Made by a program: the position numbers and the translations under genes. The notes below the pieces were generated by a model. It did no database searches and had not been told where the DNA came from. It was given only the letters and a program-made list of their open reading frames with translations. From NCBI GenBank assembly GCA_019722365.1, contig JADFUC010001355.1, positions 1 through 64,000 of the forward strand: a stretch of DNA of 64,000 nt. Reading direction: 5' to 3'. Every line of letters starts with the position of its first letter. Positions within the stretch are counted from its first letter, which is position 1. Positions 24,069 to 36,419 of this stretch are shown here, in pieces. The DNA is from Lithospermum erythrorhizon. Taxonomy: Eukaryota; Streptophyta; Magnoliopsida; Boraginales; Boraginaceae.

Positions 24069-26480
24069 TACAGATTGTTTAAAAGTTTGCAGATTTTCGA
24101 GGCGGTTACAAAATATCGGCCAAAATGAAGGATATAATTGTATTTTGATAAATTTCATTAAAATAAAAATTTCACAATCTGAATCATAATATAGAGGTTC
24201 TACAAATAGAAGATTATTTTATTATAGAGACTACATTACCAAGTTATTATGTAATTATGAAATTAAAGGACTCTACTTAAAATTTAACCATCTTTTAGAG
24301 ATAAATTTTAATTAATGATATTATAACTTTTATATTTAAATGGATTTAAAAATTATATTGGTTTTGTTTAGTTAAGATTTCTCAAAGATACTAAAGTTCC
24401 ATATAATTTACTTGGGTAGTCCTCAATTATCTTAGTAGGTAATAATGTATTGAAGCGGTGAATATATACAAATGTCTTAGAAATGATGTAATTGTCTTAG
24501 TATTCCTATACGAAATAGAAGAATTTGTATGCAGGAAAAAATCATATCATGATGCATGCATGATATATTTCTTCGGCAATTTCACAAAAATTATAACAAC
24601 GATCAATTGTACATCAAAAGAATAACTAAGTCAAAATTTATAAAAGGTGAACTAAAATAAAAATCAAAAACAATGTTTAGTAATGAAAGTTTATTATCAC
24701 TATATTAAAGTATAATGTTAATGAAGCTATAATTCTTAGAATATGAGGTAAATATATGCGTATTTATTTTCTCATTATTTTATTAGCATATTATTGTCAT
24801 TTGTTTCAAACTATGTGATTCATTTTAAAATCAAATGATGTGTTTACACTAATGAAAACAATCGCATTCCCATTATGGAGTGAAACATACAATGCTTATA
24901 ATGATGATGCATGAAGAAGATAGGCGATGCTACGAGGGAAATTGATATTAACAAAATATATAAAAAGTATATTTGTCGATAATTTATTTTTCTACTATAA
25001 TTTTATGTTGTATTTTATAATTATTCTGATGAAATAGATATATAATATACAATTTTATGTTACGCTTTTTATAATTATAATAATGAAATCGCGTATAACA
25101 AAACTACCACGTACACACTAGTATATATATACAAAACTTAATAAATACAACTTGCATTATCGCATTGAGAAATTAATAGATTATTAACCTATTATGGCGT
25201 CAAACATTAACCAAATATGGCGACTTTTCTGGCATTAAATATGATCGGTGTCAAATTAATTTATCTCTCTTCCATATCATTTATCTTCGTTTCACAAAAA
25301 TATATTTTTCTTTTGAATTTGAAAAATTAACAATATTTTATCTGATTAATAAAAATTGTATAAAAATCAAATTTGTTTTAATTGCTCCACGAATGATCTG
25401 GCACAATGCTGTATAGATACCGGAAAATAAAAATAATGGTATATTTTTTATTTAATTTTGCTTAATTATTGTACAAAAAATGATTTTAAAAATAAGAGGA
25501 AAAAAAATAAAAGCGATCAATAGCAGGCTGCCCAGGTGGCGAGCTGATTGAGGTGGTGAATGCCCTCTTTTCTTTTTTTGCTTTATTATATTCCAGACCC
25601 CCACATTTGGGTGCCAAAAAATTGATCTGAATCAATTTTTATAGGATAAAAACTGAAATATCAATTTAGCCTTTCAATTGATCATATAACGTGGCAAAAT
25701 GATACCACTCTTGTGGCACTGGTGATCACTCTGTGGATAGTTTTATCAACATGCACGGTGGAGTGTTCCAATAGTGATATAATATCTTAGATTAAAAGAA
25801 ATACGATTGATCTTAGGTCGTCAGCCGATTTCTGCGATGAGGGGAGGTGTGATAATAAAGCTAAATTGGACGCGCGGTTTGAAGCTGCAAGACAGAAGAT
25901 ATACAGCTGTTTTTGTTTCCTCAGCCTCATCTATCTCATCTGCATGCCCATCCGTTCTATTTTTACTACTGTCCATTGACCCTTCTTCACTTCTATTCTT
26001 TAATTTTATTTATTCTAATTGCTCACATTACTATTAAATGACTTATTCTTCTAAAAACACTTATAAATTAAATCCAATATATTAACATTCAAAACAAGAA
26101 TGAATAAATTAAATAATATAATGTTGAATAAATACACAGAACAGTATTTTACCAACTGTCAAAATTCATTAGGAAGTAAAAAGGGAGAGTTGATTGATTG
26201 TAAAACTGGGTTTGCGGCACTAGCAGTAGAGCTTAATGAAGTTTCCGAGTGGGTCTATGAATATTGCACGTGCTTCCAGATTGCCAAAGCGTGGCTTTTC
26301 CTTAGAGAAGAATTCAGCTTTCAAACTTTCGATCTAGTCTTCACCTTTCTCTAATACCACCAACTGCGAAATTAATTATAATTATAATTTATAAGAGAGA
26401 AAAAAACAGAGGGTGTTTTCAAACTGCCAACTGATCCTACACTCATATACGGATTATCAATTAATTAACCAACCAAAACG
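24065..26480. other. AT-rich intergenic DNA, nothing recognised
   Basis: Short frames only. The 84-codon plus-strand frame at 26,100-26,354 shows no recognisable domain and no splice-linked neighbours, so I do not call it a gene. Confidence 0.4.
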
Positions 26481-26765
26481 TTGTCCAGTTTTGGGGGTTT
26501 TATGCTGAATTTAGTTAGGAAGTATTAATACTGTCCCAAAAAGTTGCCCAGTTTGGGGTTTTGATTGTGTGGGATTTTTTATTTTGATTCTGTTATGATT
26601 TGAATGGATTTTTGACTTCATTATGATTTTCATAGCAAAAGGTGTCCACTGGTGAGTTTTTAAGTTGAATTTGAATTTAGGAAGTACTACTTCTGTCCAA
26701 AAAGTTATCCGATTGGTTTTGATTTGTTTGGCACTAATTTTGGAAATTTGATAATGATTTGAATT
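26481..26765. repeat. Two tandem diverged MITE-like units (CTGTCC(C)AAAAAGTT type)
   Basis: Unit 1 (26,481-26,605) and unit 2 (26,644-26,765) share, in order, GTCCA, a TTGAATTTAG-like block, GGAAGTA, CTGTCC(C)AAAAAGTT, TTTTGATT and ATGATTTGAAT, with about 163 bp between equivalent points. The phrase CTGTCCCAAAAAGTTGCCCAG resembles the end of Stowaway-type MITEs (CTCCCTCCGTCCCAAAAAGT). The unit is repeated upstream of the ERF-like pseudogene. Outer inverted ends were not recovered. Confidence 0.5.
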
Positions 26766-27410
26766 AAAAAATCTGCTTATGGAGAGATTTATGTGGGGTT
26801 TTGGGAGAAAAAATAATCAAAGTTAGTGGCTGATTGGCTAGGATTAGGTAGGGGATATTAAAGAAGAAAGATGTTGGGTTGGTGCTTAGTTTTAGCAGAG
26901 GAATGGGAGAAGGGGTAGGATGGATGTGTTCGAGATAAAGTGTAGAGATTACATTTTAATTTATATGGAAGTAATATGCTAGCATCTTTTTGGTTTAATG
27001 TTAAGGACAAAATGATGGTTTTGTGTCGAGAATGTATTTTTGATGTAAAAATGGGGCTAGGGACAAATCCACTTGAGAATGATAAAAATTTAGAGACGAG
27101 TTATAAAAGCAAGGCGATGGTTGAGAGAGGCCAGTATAAAAACATGATAGTATAGGAATAAATTGACAAATATTTCCAAGAGAACAATGATTCAGATCTC
27201 ATACTTATTGTTCCAGACAAGCTGGCAGGGCCTATTTTCCTTTTGATTTGATATAAATAAATCCATAAGTAAAAGATAGAACGTTTTAATTTCTTACTGT
27301 AAACATCCCCAATCACCATTTCAGTAGTCGTTACTCTGCTATTTCCTCACTCACGACTAAAGCATCTTACTCACTCAAATATAATCACCCCCTTTATCAC
27401 TCCATCCATC
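26766..27410. other. Upstream region of the ERF-like locus
   Basis: AT-rich non-coding DNA leading into a TATA box and a pyrimidine-rich leader. A short minus-strand frame (27,101-27,319) has no domain. Apart from the TATA box listed separately, no regulatory site can be named with support. Confidence 0.4.
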
Positions 27411-27414
27411 TATC

Positions 27415-27422
27415 TATAAATA
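27415..27422 (+). promoter_or_regulatory. TATA box of the ERF-like locus
   Basis: TATAAATA lies about 142 bp before the ATG at 27,564 and is followed by a pyrimidine-rich leader (ATTCCTCATTCTTTCTTCTC) typical of plant transcription start regions. A start near 27,445 would give a leader of about 120 nt. Whether the promoter is still active is unknown, given the broken coding region. Confidence 0.5.
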
Positions 27423-27563
27423 TTCCTCATTCTTTCTTCTCAAGCTACCATTCACTTCCAAATTCTTCATCAGCCTCCTCTTTTAGTTCATTCATTACTT
27501 CCATGTTTACATATGTTTGTTCTTCATCCTGCTTATTCCAACATTTCGAGCTCAGATGGCAGA

Positions 27564-28212
27564 ATGGTAAAGGCAGAGCACAGTAGCAAGATTGAAGCCT
27601 TTTCGTCCTCTTCTTCGAAGGCAACAACAACAATGGCGTCTTCTTCTCCTTCAACATTATCTCCTCAAAACAAGAAAAGCATGAAGAAATATAAAGGAGT
27701 GAGAATGAGAAGTTGGGGTTCGCTGGGTATCTGGAGGTGAGGAAGCAAAATCAAAAACTTAAAAAGAATATGGTTAAATATATTCAGCTCAGAGCAGCTG
27801 CAAGGGCTTATGATGCAGCACTTTTATATCTCAAAAGGCTCTTCAGCTAATGTAACTTCCATTATCTTCCCTGCAATTTACAACAAACAATAATGCCTTG
27901 TCTCATAAGTCAGTCAAAACTAGCAGCCTTAGCTGTAAACTACCAATTATCTTGATAATGAGAGCAAGTAGCAAGTGATAACATAGAACAATCCTTCTTC
28001 TGACAACATCTTCTTCTTCCACAACATCCTCGCCATCCTTTTACCATTAGTTCAGATAATCAGTGGTTTGTTTTGGACTAGCAGAAGCAGTAAGGGCTGG
28101 ATGGTGGATGCAAACCTTATCATTTCACTGCTCAGAAGAAGCAATGTGGTGCCATTTTGAGTCGCCTAAGTATCTGGACATGCTTAATGTTGTCCAATGG
28201 ACCTTTCTTTGA
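27564..28212 (+). pseudogene. ERF014-like AP2/ERF transcription factor, broken
   Basis: The frame opens MVKAEHSSKIEAFSSSSSK, resembling the MVKQE...Ser-rich start of Arabidopsis ERF014, and then gives the AP2 start KKYKGVRMRSWGS (27,686-27,724). After that the expected WVSEVRKPNQKTRIWLGSYS survives only in other frames with internal stops. Next comes AAARAYDAALLYLK (about 27,800-27,840), a further frame change and GSSAN. The conserved C-terminal region is readable in one frame, HFESPKYLDMLN, ending at a TGA at 28,210-28,212. Total span is about 216 codons, the normal size for the family, and there is no intron, as expected. The intact protein would be a nuclear DNA-binding regulator. At least three frame shifts make this copy non-functional unless they are sequencing errors. 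Confidence 0.82.
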
Positions 28213-31200
28213 TCATTATGAATCTCACATTCTGCAGACAGGCCAGCTTTCTTGTTGGCCAGAACTTTGCTCATAAATCAACTGCTTACCCAACTTCAAA
28301 TTATCATCAATCAAAATCAAGCCCATTCACAAAGATTCTTTTATTGTTATTATTCTTTTCATTGATCTTCTGTATGTTTGCCTAGCAGAACATTCACTGA
28401 CATTGACTTTTGACACTCCCCATAATATTTTAAAGGACAAAATTATATTATTTTCTTTTCCTATTATTTTTTCCTTTTAAGGTATCAATTTGCAAGAGAT
28501 CAGAGATAACATAAAATTTTCTTGTTTCTCCATGTGTGTTACAAATTACAATATAAACTCATGTAGCATTTATAATGTCAGTGTGTACTAATTTAATTGT
28601 ACCATTTTATCGATATTGTGGAATTTTAGATTTAATCATAATCATTGATTAATATTCATCTCTCTAGATAAATTTGATGATGATCTGACTAATAGAGATC
28701 AAGATAAACCACCAGGCAAGATTTATAGAATTTGATTATGGGTCAATTTTTATTTCACCAAATAAAACATCTTAGATGGCAATCGTTTGATAATTTTTAT
28801 ATACGGAGGGAGAAGTCTGAATGGGTTTCCCAATTGAAGATGAATTATAGATTTATGATGAATATATCAAATGAAAAAAGACTAATATAAATGAATGATC
28901 AATAATCACAAGAGCTAATATAAGATCTATATTTTAATTTATTAACTAGACTTTGCAAATATGTTGGAGATCATCCCTAAAACATACATATGGAATTTTA
29001 ATTGATTAATCTGCAAATTGTTACTTAAACAACTGAGTTCATAGAACCCTTAAATTGAATTTATTTGCTTAGCGTACCATAGAAAGCATTAGGATAAGTC
29101 GTACGTTATTCCATTATGATGCGTTACACTAAATCACAGTTATATATGATTTATGAACATTTTATATGTAGCCAAAAAATGGTACATTATCAAAATGTAG
29201 TATTATAAAATGTTTGGTTTGAAAAATACAAAAATAAATATATATTTAATTAGTATGTGTATGAAATTCGATATTACTTAAATGAAAGGCAAAAACATAT
29301 CCTTAAAATGATAGTGGAATAATTGATGCTTTTTTATGATTAATGGCTGAACAACACTATCTAATATCAAACATTAAACTTTGGTGAAATGACGATTTAA
29401 GTTTGGCAGAAGCTTAAAATACTACGTTTGAATAGGGAGGCGCAGTAGTCGTTTCATTGCTAAGCGGCGTGTATGACATTAGTGGGTGGCATTGGGTAAT
29501 AGAAACAAAGGCGCGTCATCTGTTGAAACAAAAGAAGCAAACTCTATGGCATTCAGTCTGGTAATAAACAATAAGTTTGCTGTGTGTATTAGTCAACAGC
29601 TGATTTTGGTGGTAAAGTGAAAGCAATATGGTTTAGGGCTGCCAAGTTCAGAGACAAATGTGCTCGGAGACATACACAACAACGTCGTAGTTTGGCAAGT
29701 GCACTGTTATTTAAGTGGAAAGGACTGCCCCCGTTTCCAGCTAAGGTGACTTTGCCATATTAGGATGAGAGTTAATCAAACAAATTTCAGATCAGATCTA
29801 AAGGTATTTCATTATATAACGGGTTCCTCACACCATATAGGAACCTTCACGCAACAAAATGTCACACATGGACAATTTGCATTCACAACTACTGGTCTGG
29901 TGATGCCTGGTTAGACACCAAAAGCGAAAATGTTAAAGCTGCAACATATTAATCTGGGCCTGGAAGTGAATATTGCTGCCAAAGGTTGGGAATCTGTGGC
30001 AAAAGAAAGAGCATATTCAAGTAACTACATTTATCTAAAACACCTGTTTCAGAATGTTTATTCTTTGCTTGTTTTCTCATCCTCCATGCATAACTTTAGA
30101 GGCCTCGAACTGGAGTTGGGAAAAACTTGAGGGTTAGTAGATGCCATTCATGAAACTTGGAAGCCTCCCAAAGGATAGGTAATGCTTGTGCTTTCTATTC
30201 TCATCAAACAGTCTTTTGTTAAGTTTCAAATCACACTCATTGAATTCATCAATTTACATTAGTTGCTCACAATGTCTCTGTAGATGGTCTGAGCACCCTC
30301 AAATGCTTTAAAATTCCTTGAGCTTTATGTGATTACTTTTTCTGAATTATCTTTCCTTGACATAAGAAACTTGGCGCTTGTTGCCGAATTCCTTTTCTTT
30401 TTGTATCTTGCTATAAAATTTTCCCCAACTGTTTTACTTTGAACCCATTTGCTTCTTGCAATAAAGCGGAATGTGCCTAGACATTGCAAAAGTTCAGTCA
30501 GAGAGTTATATAGCATTTAAAGAGCCTATTTGTGCGTTCTAATAAGAAAAGTTGAGTCTATCGTTGTATTATGGTGGTGCCTTAAAATAGTGCATTCAGC
30601 TTAGTATGCGTTGAAATAAATTTGAAGGTAATTGACAAACTGTTTTGATGAGGGAATCGGAGATGAGGGAAGTATTGAAACAACGAATGCTAGAGTGTGG
30701 TTCAGTATAATGTCGTTAGCTCTGTATTTGCTGTTTCAGGTTTTTTCCAACTATACTATCTGAAGGATTCTTTCAGAAGAAGAAGCTCATATAAATATTA
30801 TTCAATTTGTTTGTAGATAATATACAGGGTTGATGGAAAGAAAGCATTGTAGTCTTTCATTATTTGGATCAGAACTCAGAACTTCCCATCTTTTCCCATT
30901 CATTCGGTATCATGAAACTTTATTTCCACTGAAAGCTAACAGCATCATTTTACCTGAAAGAATTAGCTGTTGAAAACAATTCTTTTTCTTCTACTTCCTG
31001 CTCTGCAGTATTTGCTGAACAGATTATATATCGTTTCACTCCATCCCATCAGGTTGTATAGTTTAGTTTTCCAATTATCCTGTAAACCCAATAGACATCT
31101 CCACACGCCCACCAGTTTCCTCCTCCTCCTCCTCTTGATGGTCTCTGTCTTTTCGCAGTACCACTCTCTGATATCACTACTCACTTGATCCTATTGCTTG

Positions 31201-32710
31201 AATTATCCAACCTCACCAGTCGGGGAGACCATGCGGGGCAGCAGAGCTTCTCCTTCATGTTATCAATACGCTATCTCAAGAATTACGCTTGGAGGACTGT
31301 TGAAGTCATCGGATGCTCAGGCTCAAGGAGTTGATATCATCACGGAATCATCAGAAGCTCATCAGGCTTTCAAGAAGTCCATTGAAGGAAGTGTTGGAGA
31401 AGCTCTACTTAAGAGGTTGTGGATAGTGAGTTACTCAAGTTGCCTCATTGGGTAATAATAGTTCATTTACACTTGCTCTTCCAGCTGCTCAAGGACATCT
31501 CCAACACAGTATTGTCAACCCTCGCTCCATAACTCAATATGTTTTGTTAATTCTATTCATCAATCCGGATTATCTACAACATCAACATGATTTGATTACC
31601 CAAAACTCAAAATGTAGCTATAAGTATGTCTATCAAAATGAGTAGAGGTGGGAGTAAATCATTTAGCGCTTCACTTTCCAACAATTGAAGCATGCTATTC
31701 TAAGTTTCCGGCCATCTTACATATCTTGAATAATACTGTCTAGTTTCTTTTCTTTGGATAAACAAATCCTGTAGTAAATTTACTTCTACTTCATACAAAT
31801 CTGAAAATCATAAAGAGTACATATTACATCAATCCAAGACACTAATGCCAGCATAAGAAAAACAACACGATAAACTAAACACTCCCACCACTTAGGCTTC
31901 ATTTTGTTCATCGTTCCCTTAGTCCGACAATGGAGCCCACATAATTTAATCCTGCACTCTTCATCTGCAACAAAGAGCTTGATACCACTATTCATAAGTC
32001 ATCTTTATATCAAACAAGATTTATGATATAGTGAACAATATAAAAAATATATGCAGTGTTCGAAATTTCCCAATGTGGGGCAGAAAATGAAGATAAGTAT
32101 TATCTCAGTTTCACGCTATTGTCACATCTTGTGATTAACTGCATTGCAGCAATCAGCATATAGACAGGACTGCTTTTATCGAGGTGTGTTGCCATTGAAA
32201 CTACTCACTCCCAAAACTTTGGTTAAGACCAAATTAAATAGTTCATAATAATTAGTAATGTAAAATACTACATTGTAACCTGTTGTTCATAAAAATATAT
32301 AACACATTAAAAATTATTTGGGTTCAAAATTTGAAGTCAGCTCATCAAATTCAAAATGCAGCCAATCTTTTAGGATTGGAATCTTAAACTACCCGTTACA
32401 CGATAAATAAAGATTTAGACTCTAACAAAACATGATTTAGTTTAAAGCAATATATACCTTGGTGAACTCTTCACTTCCGCTTTATGCATCGTTGGCATCC
32501 CTCATCCTCGTCTTCTTCACAGTGCTTCCATCTGCTTCTTGTTCTTCTTGTTCTTCCTTCTGTTTTGATCCTTTCACATTTACCTGCATCATTACCCATC
32601 TTCTCCTTTTCCATAGATTCGGCATCATTAGTCTCTGTCTTAGTCATTCTTTTTTTACTAGAGTTCATCATCCTTTTCATCTTCATCGTTCTCATTCTTG
32701 TGCTGCAGAT
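28213..32710. other. Intergenic, no gene supported
   Basis: The region between the ERF-like pseudogene and the CHZ1-like gene has several short frames. Examples are 29,930-30,130 (66 codons) and 31,198-31,455 (85 codons; moderately protein-like, GSVGEALLKRL), plus overlapping frames on both strands at 30,963-31,188. None shows a domain or can be linked by splice sites. The segment 32,459-32,710 lies opposite the out-of-frame acidic tail of the CHZ1-like gene and explains the apparent plus-strand frames there. Confidence 0.4.
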
Positions 32711-35601
32711 TTAGATTCTCCTTTCAACATGCAATTTAGGCTTTGGTACTCTAGCAGGAGGCATGAAGTGTTTGTGGATATCAACCGTCAAAGAACTTGT
32801 CACAATATTGCTCAAGTCAATACCTTCAAGTTCTTTTTCTTTATCTTTTCTCCTTTTAACTTCTTTAATCTCTGCCCATGGACCAAACAGTGTTTTCAAT
32901 ATATTGCAAATGGGAACACGACTCAGATGTGACCCAACAATTACATTGATGCATTTGGACTCCTAGAACATTTATCAAACTAGATCTGTCACAAGAAAAC
33001 ATACAATGTCCCTTATTTTCTTTGGCTCTTTGCTGCATTAATATACTAGGTTTTCACGATTGGGTGCAGTAAACCATTTCTCTACATTACCAGACTAACA
33101 TAGACATGTGACATGCATATGTCCAATTTGTTCGGAGTTGTTAATGAAATAAATGTGATCCAGCCAAAAGATAAATTAATAAAATTAGCTAGATCTTAGC
33201 TAAAAGGAAGTCAACCACAACAATCACGGGTTCATGTTCAACTACTTATCAGCACAGCAGAATTGTCACAAACTACATATCTAAATTTGACGTCATCCAT
33301 GAAAAATAAAACCTAGAGTAGTCCATGTAAAAATATTTACTTGCTGTCTTCATGATATAGAAATAGAGCACTAGTTACTGAACCAAAGCAAACAAGACAG
33401 GTTAAAGGTTATGAATTGGATTTGACTTGAGAAATTGAGATGCAGTAACACCCTGAAAGACCCATCAACAACTGATTTCACTAATACTCTTTCCGTTTCC
33501 CATTCTTGATTCCCAAAAAATTTAAGTAATTTCCTATACACATATAAGAAGTGAGCATTGTCTTTAATGTGAACATAATGACAGCTACGATAAGAGAAGG
33601 TGCACACCAATAAACTTATCTAGAAATTACATGTGAACCTTAACCCCCTGCATCCCTGCCCCTCCTTCCCCAGAAAAAAATAATAGTGTAAGGGCTAAAG
33701 ACTGAGAATTTCCGTAAAAGCACCATCACATAGCTTTCTGATATCTTTTTCTCCCCACATGGAACTGAGTGATGAACTTTGAACATGATAATTTAATATT
33801 GACGTTTTATGATATGAGCAGAGTGTTGAGAACCAATGGTCACCTTTCTCAGTAGGATTTGCAGAAAGACCTTCTCTTGATAAGATGCCCTTCAGCTCCT
33901 TAATGACAAAAGCTTCTCGCTCCTCATCAGACACCTGCTTAGCTCTCTTGTAAACTGAGGGAGCAATTCTGGATCATAAAGGAAAGGATTCTAGAGATTT
34001 TCAGTGCCACTATAAAAATAGATTAACTTTTTTTCTTTCAAAAAAGGCTACTTGCAGAAGTAGAGTTTCAGTGTCTCATACCCCAGTCCACATGCTTTGA
34101 TTATTGACTTCAGATTCTCCACACGTTTTCCATATGCAGGAGTTGATACTTGTTTCGCCTGCATAAACAATATAGGAAATTCAATTTATTACCTTAAATG
34201 ATCCATTCGTGAATTTATGTGCATACATACAGTGAAAGATCTGGATAGACCTTTACATTCTTTCCATCAGAAGATTCAGAGTGCAGATCACTATCTACAT
34301 CCATGTTATCAGCACCTTCATCTGATGGACTTTTACCAGGTTTCTTCTGTTTTTTGTTGGGAATTTTTGTCTCCTTCTGAGGTTCTTTACGTTTATTTAC
34401 GGCATGGGGTTTATCATTATTACCTCCGGATCCAACTTCTCTCTTTCTTGATTTTATCTTATCATGTGTGGAACTAGATTTTGTTTCAGATATATTCTTC
34501 AAAGAGGGAGTTTTTGCCTTCTTGGTAATAGGTGTCGGTTTAGAAACCTTTGAAGGTTCTAATATCTGTTAGCATAAAAGGAAATAATGTTAGAAGCTTC
34601 AACCTGGTACACATTAAAAAACATTTCTAGTTAAGTTTGCACCTCGTCTATTTGACTTCGTATAAAACTCTTGAAGGGATCAAGACTACATGTAGGTAGT
34701 GCCATATCTTCTTCCAGAAGTCTCCGTAGTGAAATCATAGTTATTGTCCTATCAAAGTAATAATATCAGAAATCATCATCTAGAACTGAAAGGGTGTCAA
34801 GGGCATATGTTAAATACATTTCAAGTAAAATGAAATTCGCGACAAAAACAATTTCCAAACAAGCAATCTTATTTATAAAGGAAAAAAAAGAAGCTTGTAT
34901 GAAATTTCAAAGGAAGATGGAGAACCAAATAACAGATTATAATAATAAATAAATAAAAAGGGTGGAAGAAGAGACTCTGAGTTATCTCTAATATGAGAAG
35001 CCCTATCCCAAACAGCCTTCCTTATTTTCTGCTCGGTTGTCCCAGTATCCACCAAATCAGATTTTGTGGTCATAAGACCCATTACAGGAGAATCTTCCAT
35101 CTTTGGATCATCCTCAGTAGCAATTTCTGATAAACCCTTTCTAGCATCATCTATTTTAGGCATCTCAACCTTTGTCCCAGAATCCACAGAAGCATCATTA
35201 GAATCCTCCAATAGCTGACACCAATGAAACCATAATAAATCAAAACCATCTTCTAAATCTATTATCATAAAAGTTATTTTACCTTCTCAACCAAAGCTTT
35301 AATAAATTTCTTATGGGCATCTAGTGCGTATGCTTCAAGGCCGATGTCCTTCTCTAATAATCTCCTAACGGTTCCCAGAGTCAGGGAGCTGCACTTGAAG
35401 AAAGGGAAAGTGTTACAAACAACTTGTATCATTTTGCAAATATATTATCAGACACAAAACACCCAATTCGATTCAAGCGATATATACAGAGAGAGAAAGT
35501 AACTCTGCGTTATCTTTGAAATGCTGGATGCGAGAAGCTAAAGCAAGCTCGATTTGGGACTCCATGCCCGCTGCTGCTTCTTCTTCTTCTTCCTTCACCA
35601 T
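32711..35601 (-). CDS. CHZ1/HIRIP3-like histone chaperone, 8 exons
   Basis: Exons on the minus strand are 35504-35601, 35283-35388, 34976-35214, 34643-34748, 34251-34565, 34082-34158, 33844-33968 and 32711-32871. Each is flanked by GT/AG and joins in phase, giving 408 residues. The N-terminus (about 13-68) has a DEK-C-like helical fold signature ([20 protein letters not shown]). A similar helix recurs at about 148-165 ([16 protein letters not shown]). Residues 184-288 are Lys/Ser-rich and likely disordered. Residues 292-340 hold [16 protein letters not shown] and APSVYKRAK. The last exon carries the CHZ motif [20 protein letters not shown] (from residue 356). This family binds H2A.Z-H2B dimers in the nucleus. 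The usual long acidic C-terminal tail is absent from this frame (stop at 32711-32713), although acidic codons follow in a shifted frame. A start at Met13 (35,563-35,565) is also possible. Confidence 0.85.
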
Positions 35602-36361
35602 TTCACTCTACTCCTTGCCAGTTTCTCTTTAATACTCTACTTTTCCCTTACACCTAACTCCTCTATTACTCTAAATTGCAATCTACCCCTTTATTTCTTT
35701 TTAATACCAATATTCCTTTAATTTGCTAATTTACATCATAAAGACGTGCATAAAATCCAATTAAGCATAAATGAAATGAAAATAGCAAAATTTTGGGCCA
35801 AATAGATTTAAGGTTCGTCGGAAAGAAAACGAAATAATTTAAACATTTTGACTTTTGAAATAACCGAACCGCTTTTCTAAATTTTACGAATTTACCGATT
35901 TTAATTTATTATCTTTTCAACGTCTTTTGAAGTATTTAAGTATGCGCGTTTTAAGAAGGTGAATTTAAATTCATTTTTTACATTATTGGTATAATAGAAG
36001 ACCAAATATATATAAATCATACAAAATTAATAATATATAGAATCTGAATATGTAAAAGTGGTAATATAATATTAAATATGTATATAGAATTGAATAAGTA
36101 ATCTTAAAAGACATTGAAATTAAATGGATTAGATGCAAGTCTTGGGAGCAATTTTGAGTTGAGGCGATAAGGTAAGAATTATGCAGCAAGAAATTTAGCA
36201 GGCTTGGTGGAATCTATCGAACCCGGGCCGATTTAGGATTCGACGCCTGGAAACCGATAAATAGTTTCGGTTACTAGTTTGGGCATAAAACCCGAACCGA
36301 TCATTACCTACTCAAAACAATAAAAGAAAGGGGGTGACGGCTATTTGGCTATTGTTAATGC
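35602..36361. other. Upstream region of the CHZ1-like gene
   Basis: AT-rich non-coding DNA. CGGTT-type low-complexity words appear near 35,868 (AACCGAACCG) and 36,217-36,300. No TATA box can be assigned with confidence to the minus-strand gene that starts at 35,601. A 68-codon minus-strand frame at 35,983-36,189 is Tyr/Ile/Leu-rich and looks like chance. Confidence 0.4.
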
Positions 36362-36419
36362 AGTGTTTGAGGAAGTTTCATTTAGGAGTAAAATAGTCAT
36401 TTCATTGCTTTTTAACACT
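36362..36419. mobile_element. Short repeat with AGTGTT...AACACT ends, copy 1
   Basis: This 58-bp unit begins AGTGTTTGAGGAAGTTTCAT and ends TTTTTAACACT; the outer 6 bp are an inverted repeat. A second copy of nearly the same length lies at 40,741-40,797 and a partial one at about 49,436-49,475. They are probably the end of, or a derivative of, a nonautonomous DNA transposon. Confidence 0.55.

Noticed and set aside
31198..31455. 85-codon plus-strand frame with moderately protein-like content
   Set aside because: No family resemblance, no splice-linked neighbours, and no upstream promoter; not enough to call a gene.
32459..32932. 157-codon plus-strand frame opposite the CHZ1-like gene
   Set aside because: It is antisense to the last exon and the acidic tail region of the CHZ1-like gene; the Ser/Phe/Leu-rich sequence is the complement of Glu/Asp/Lys codons.
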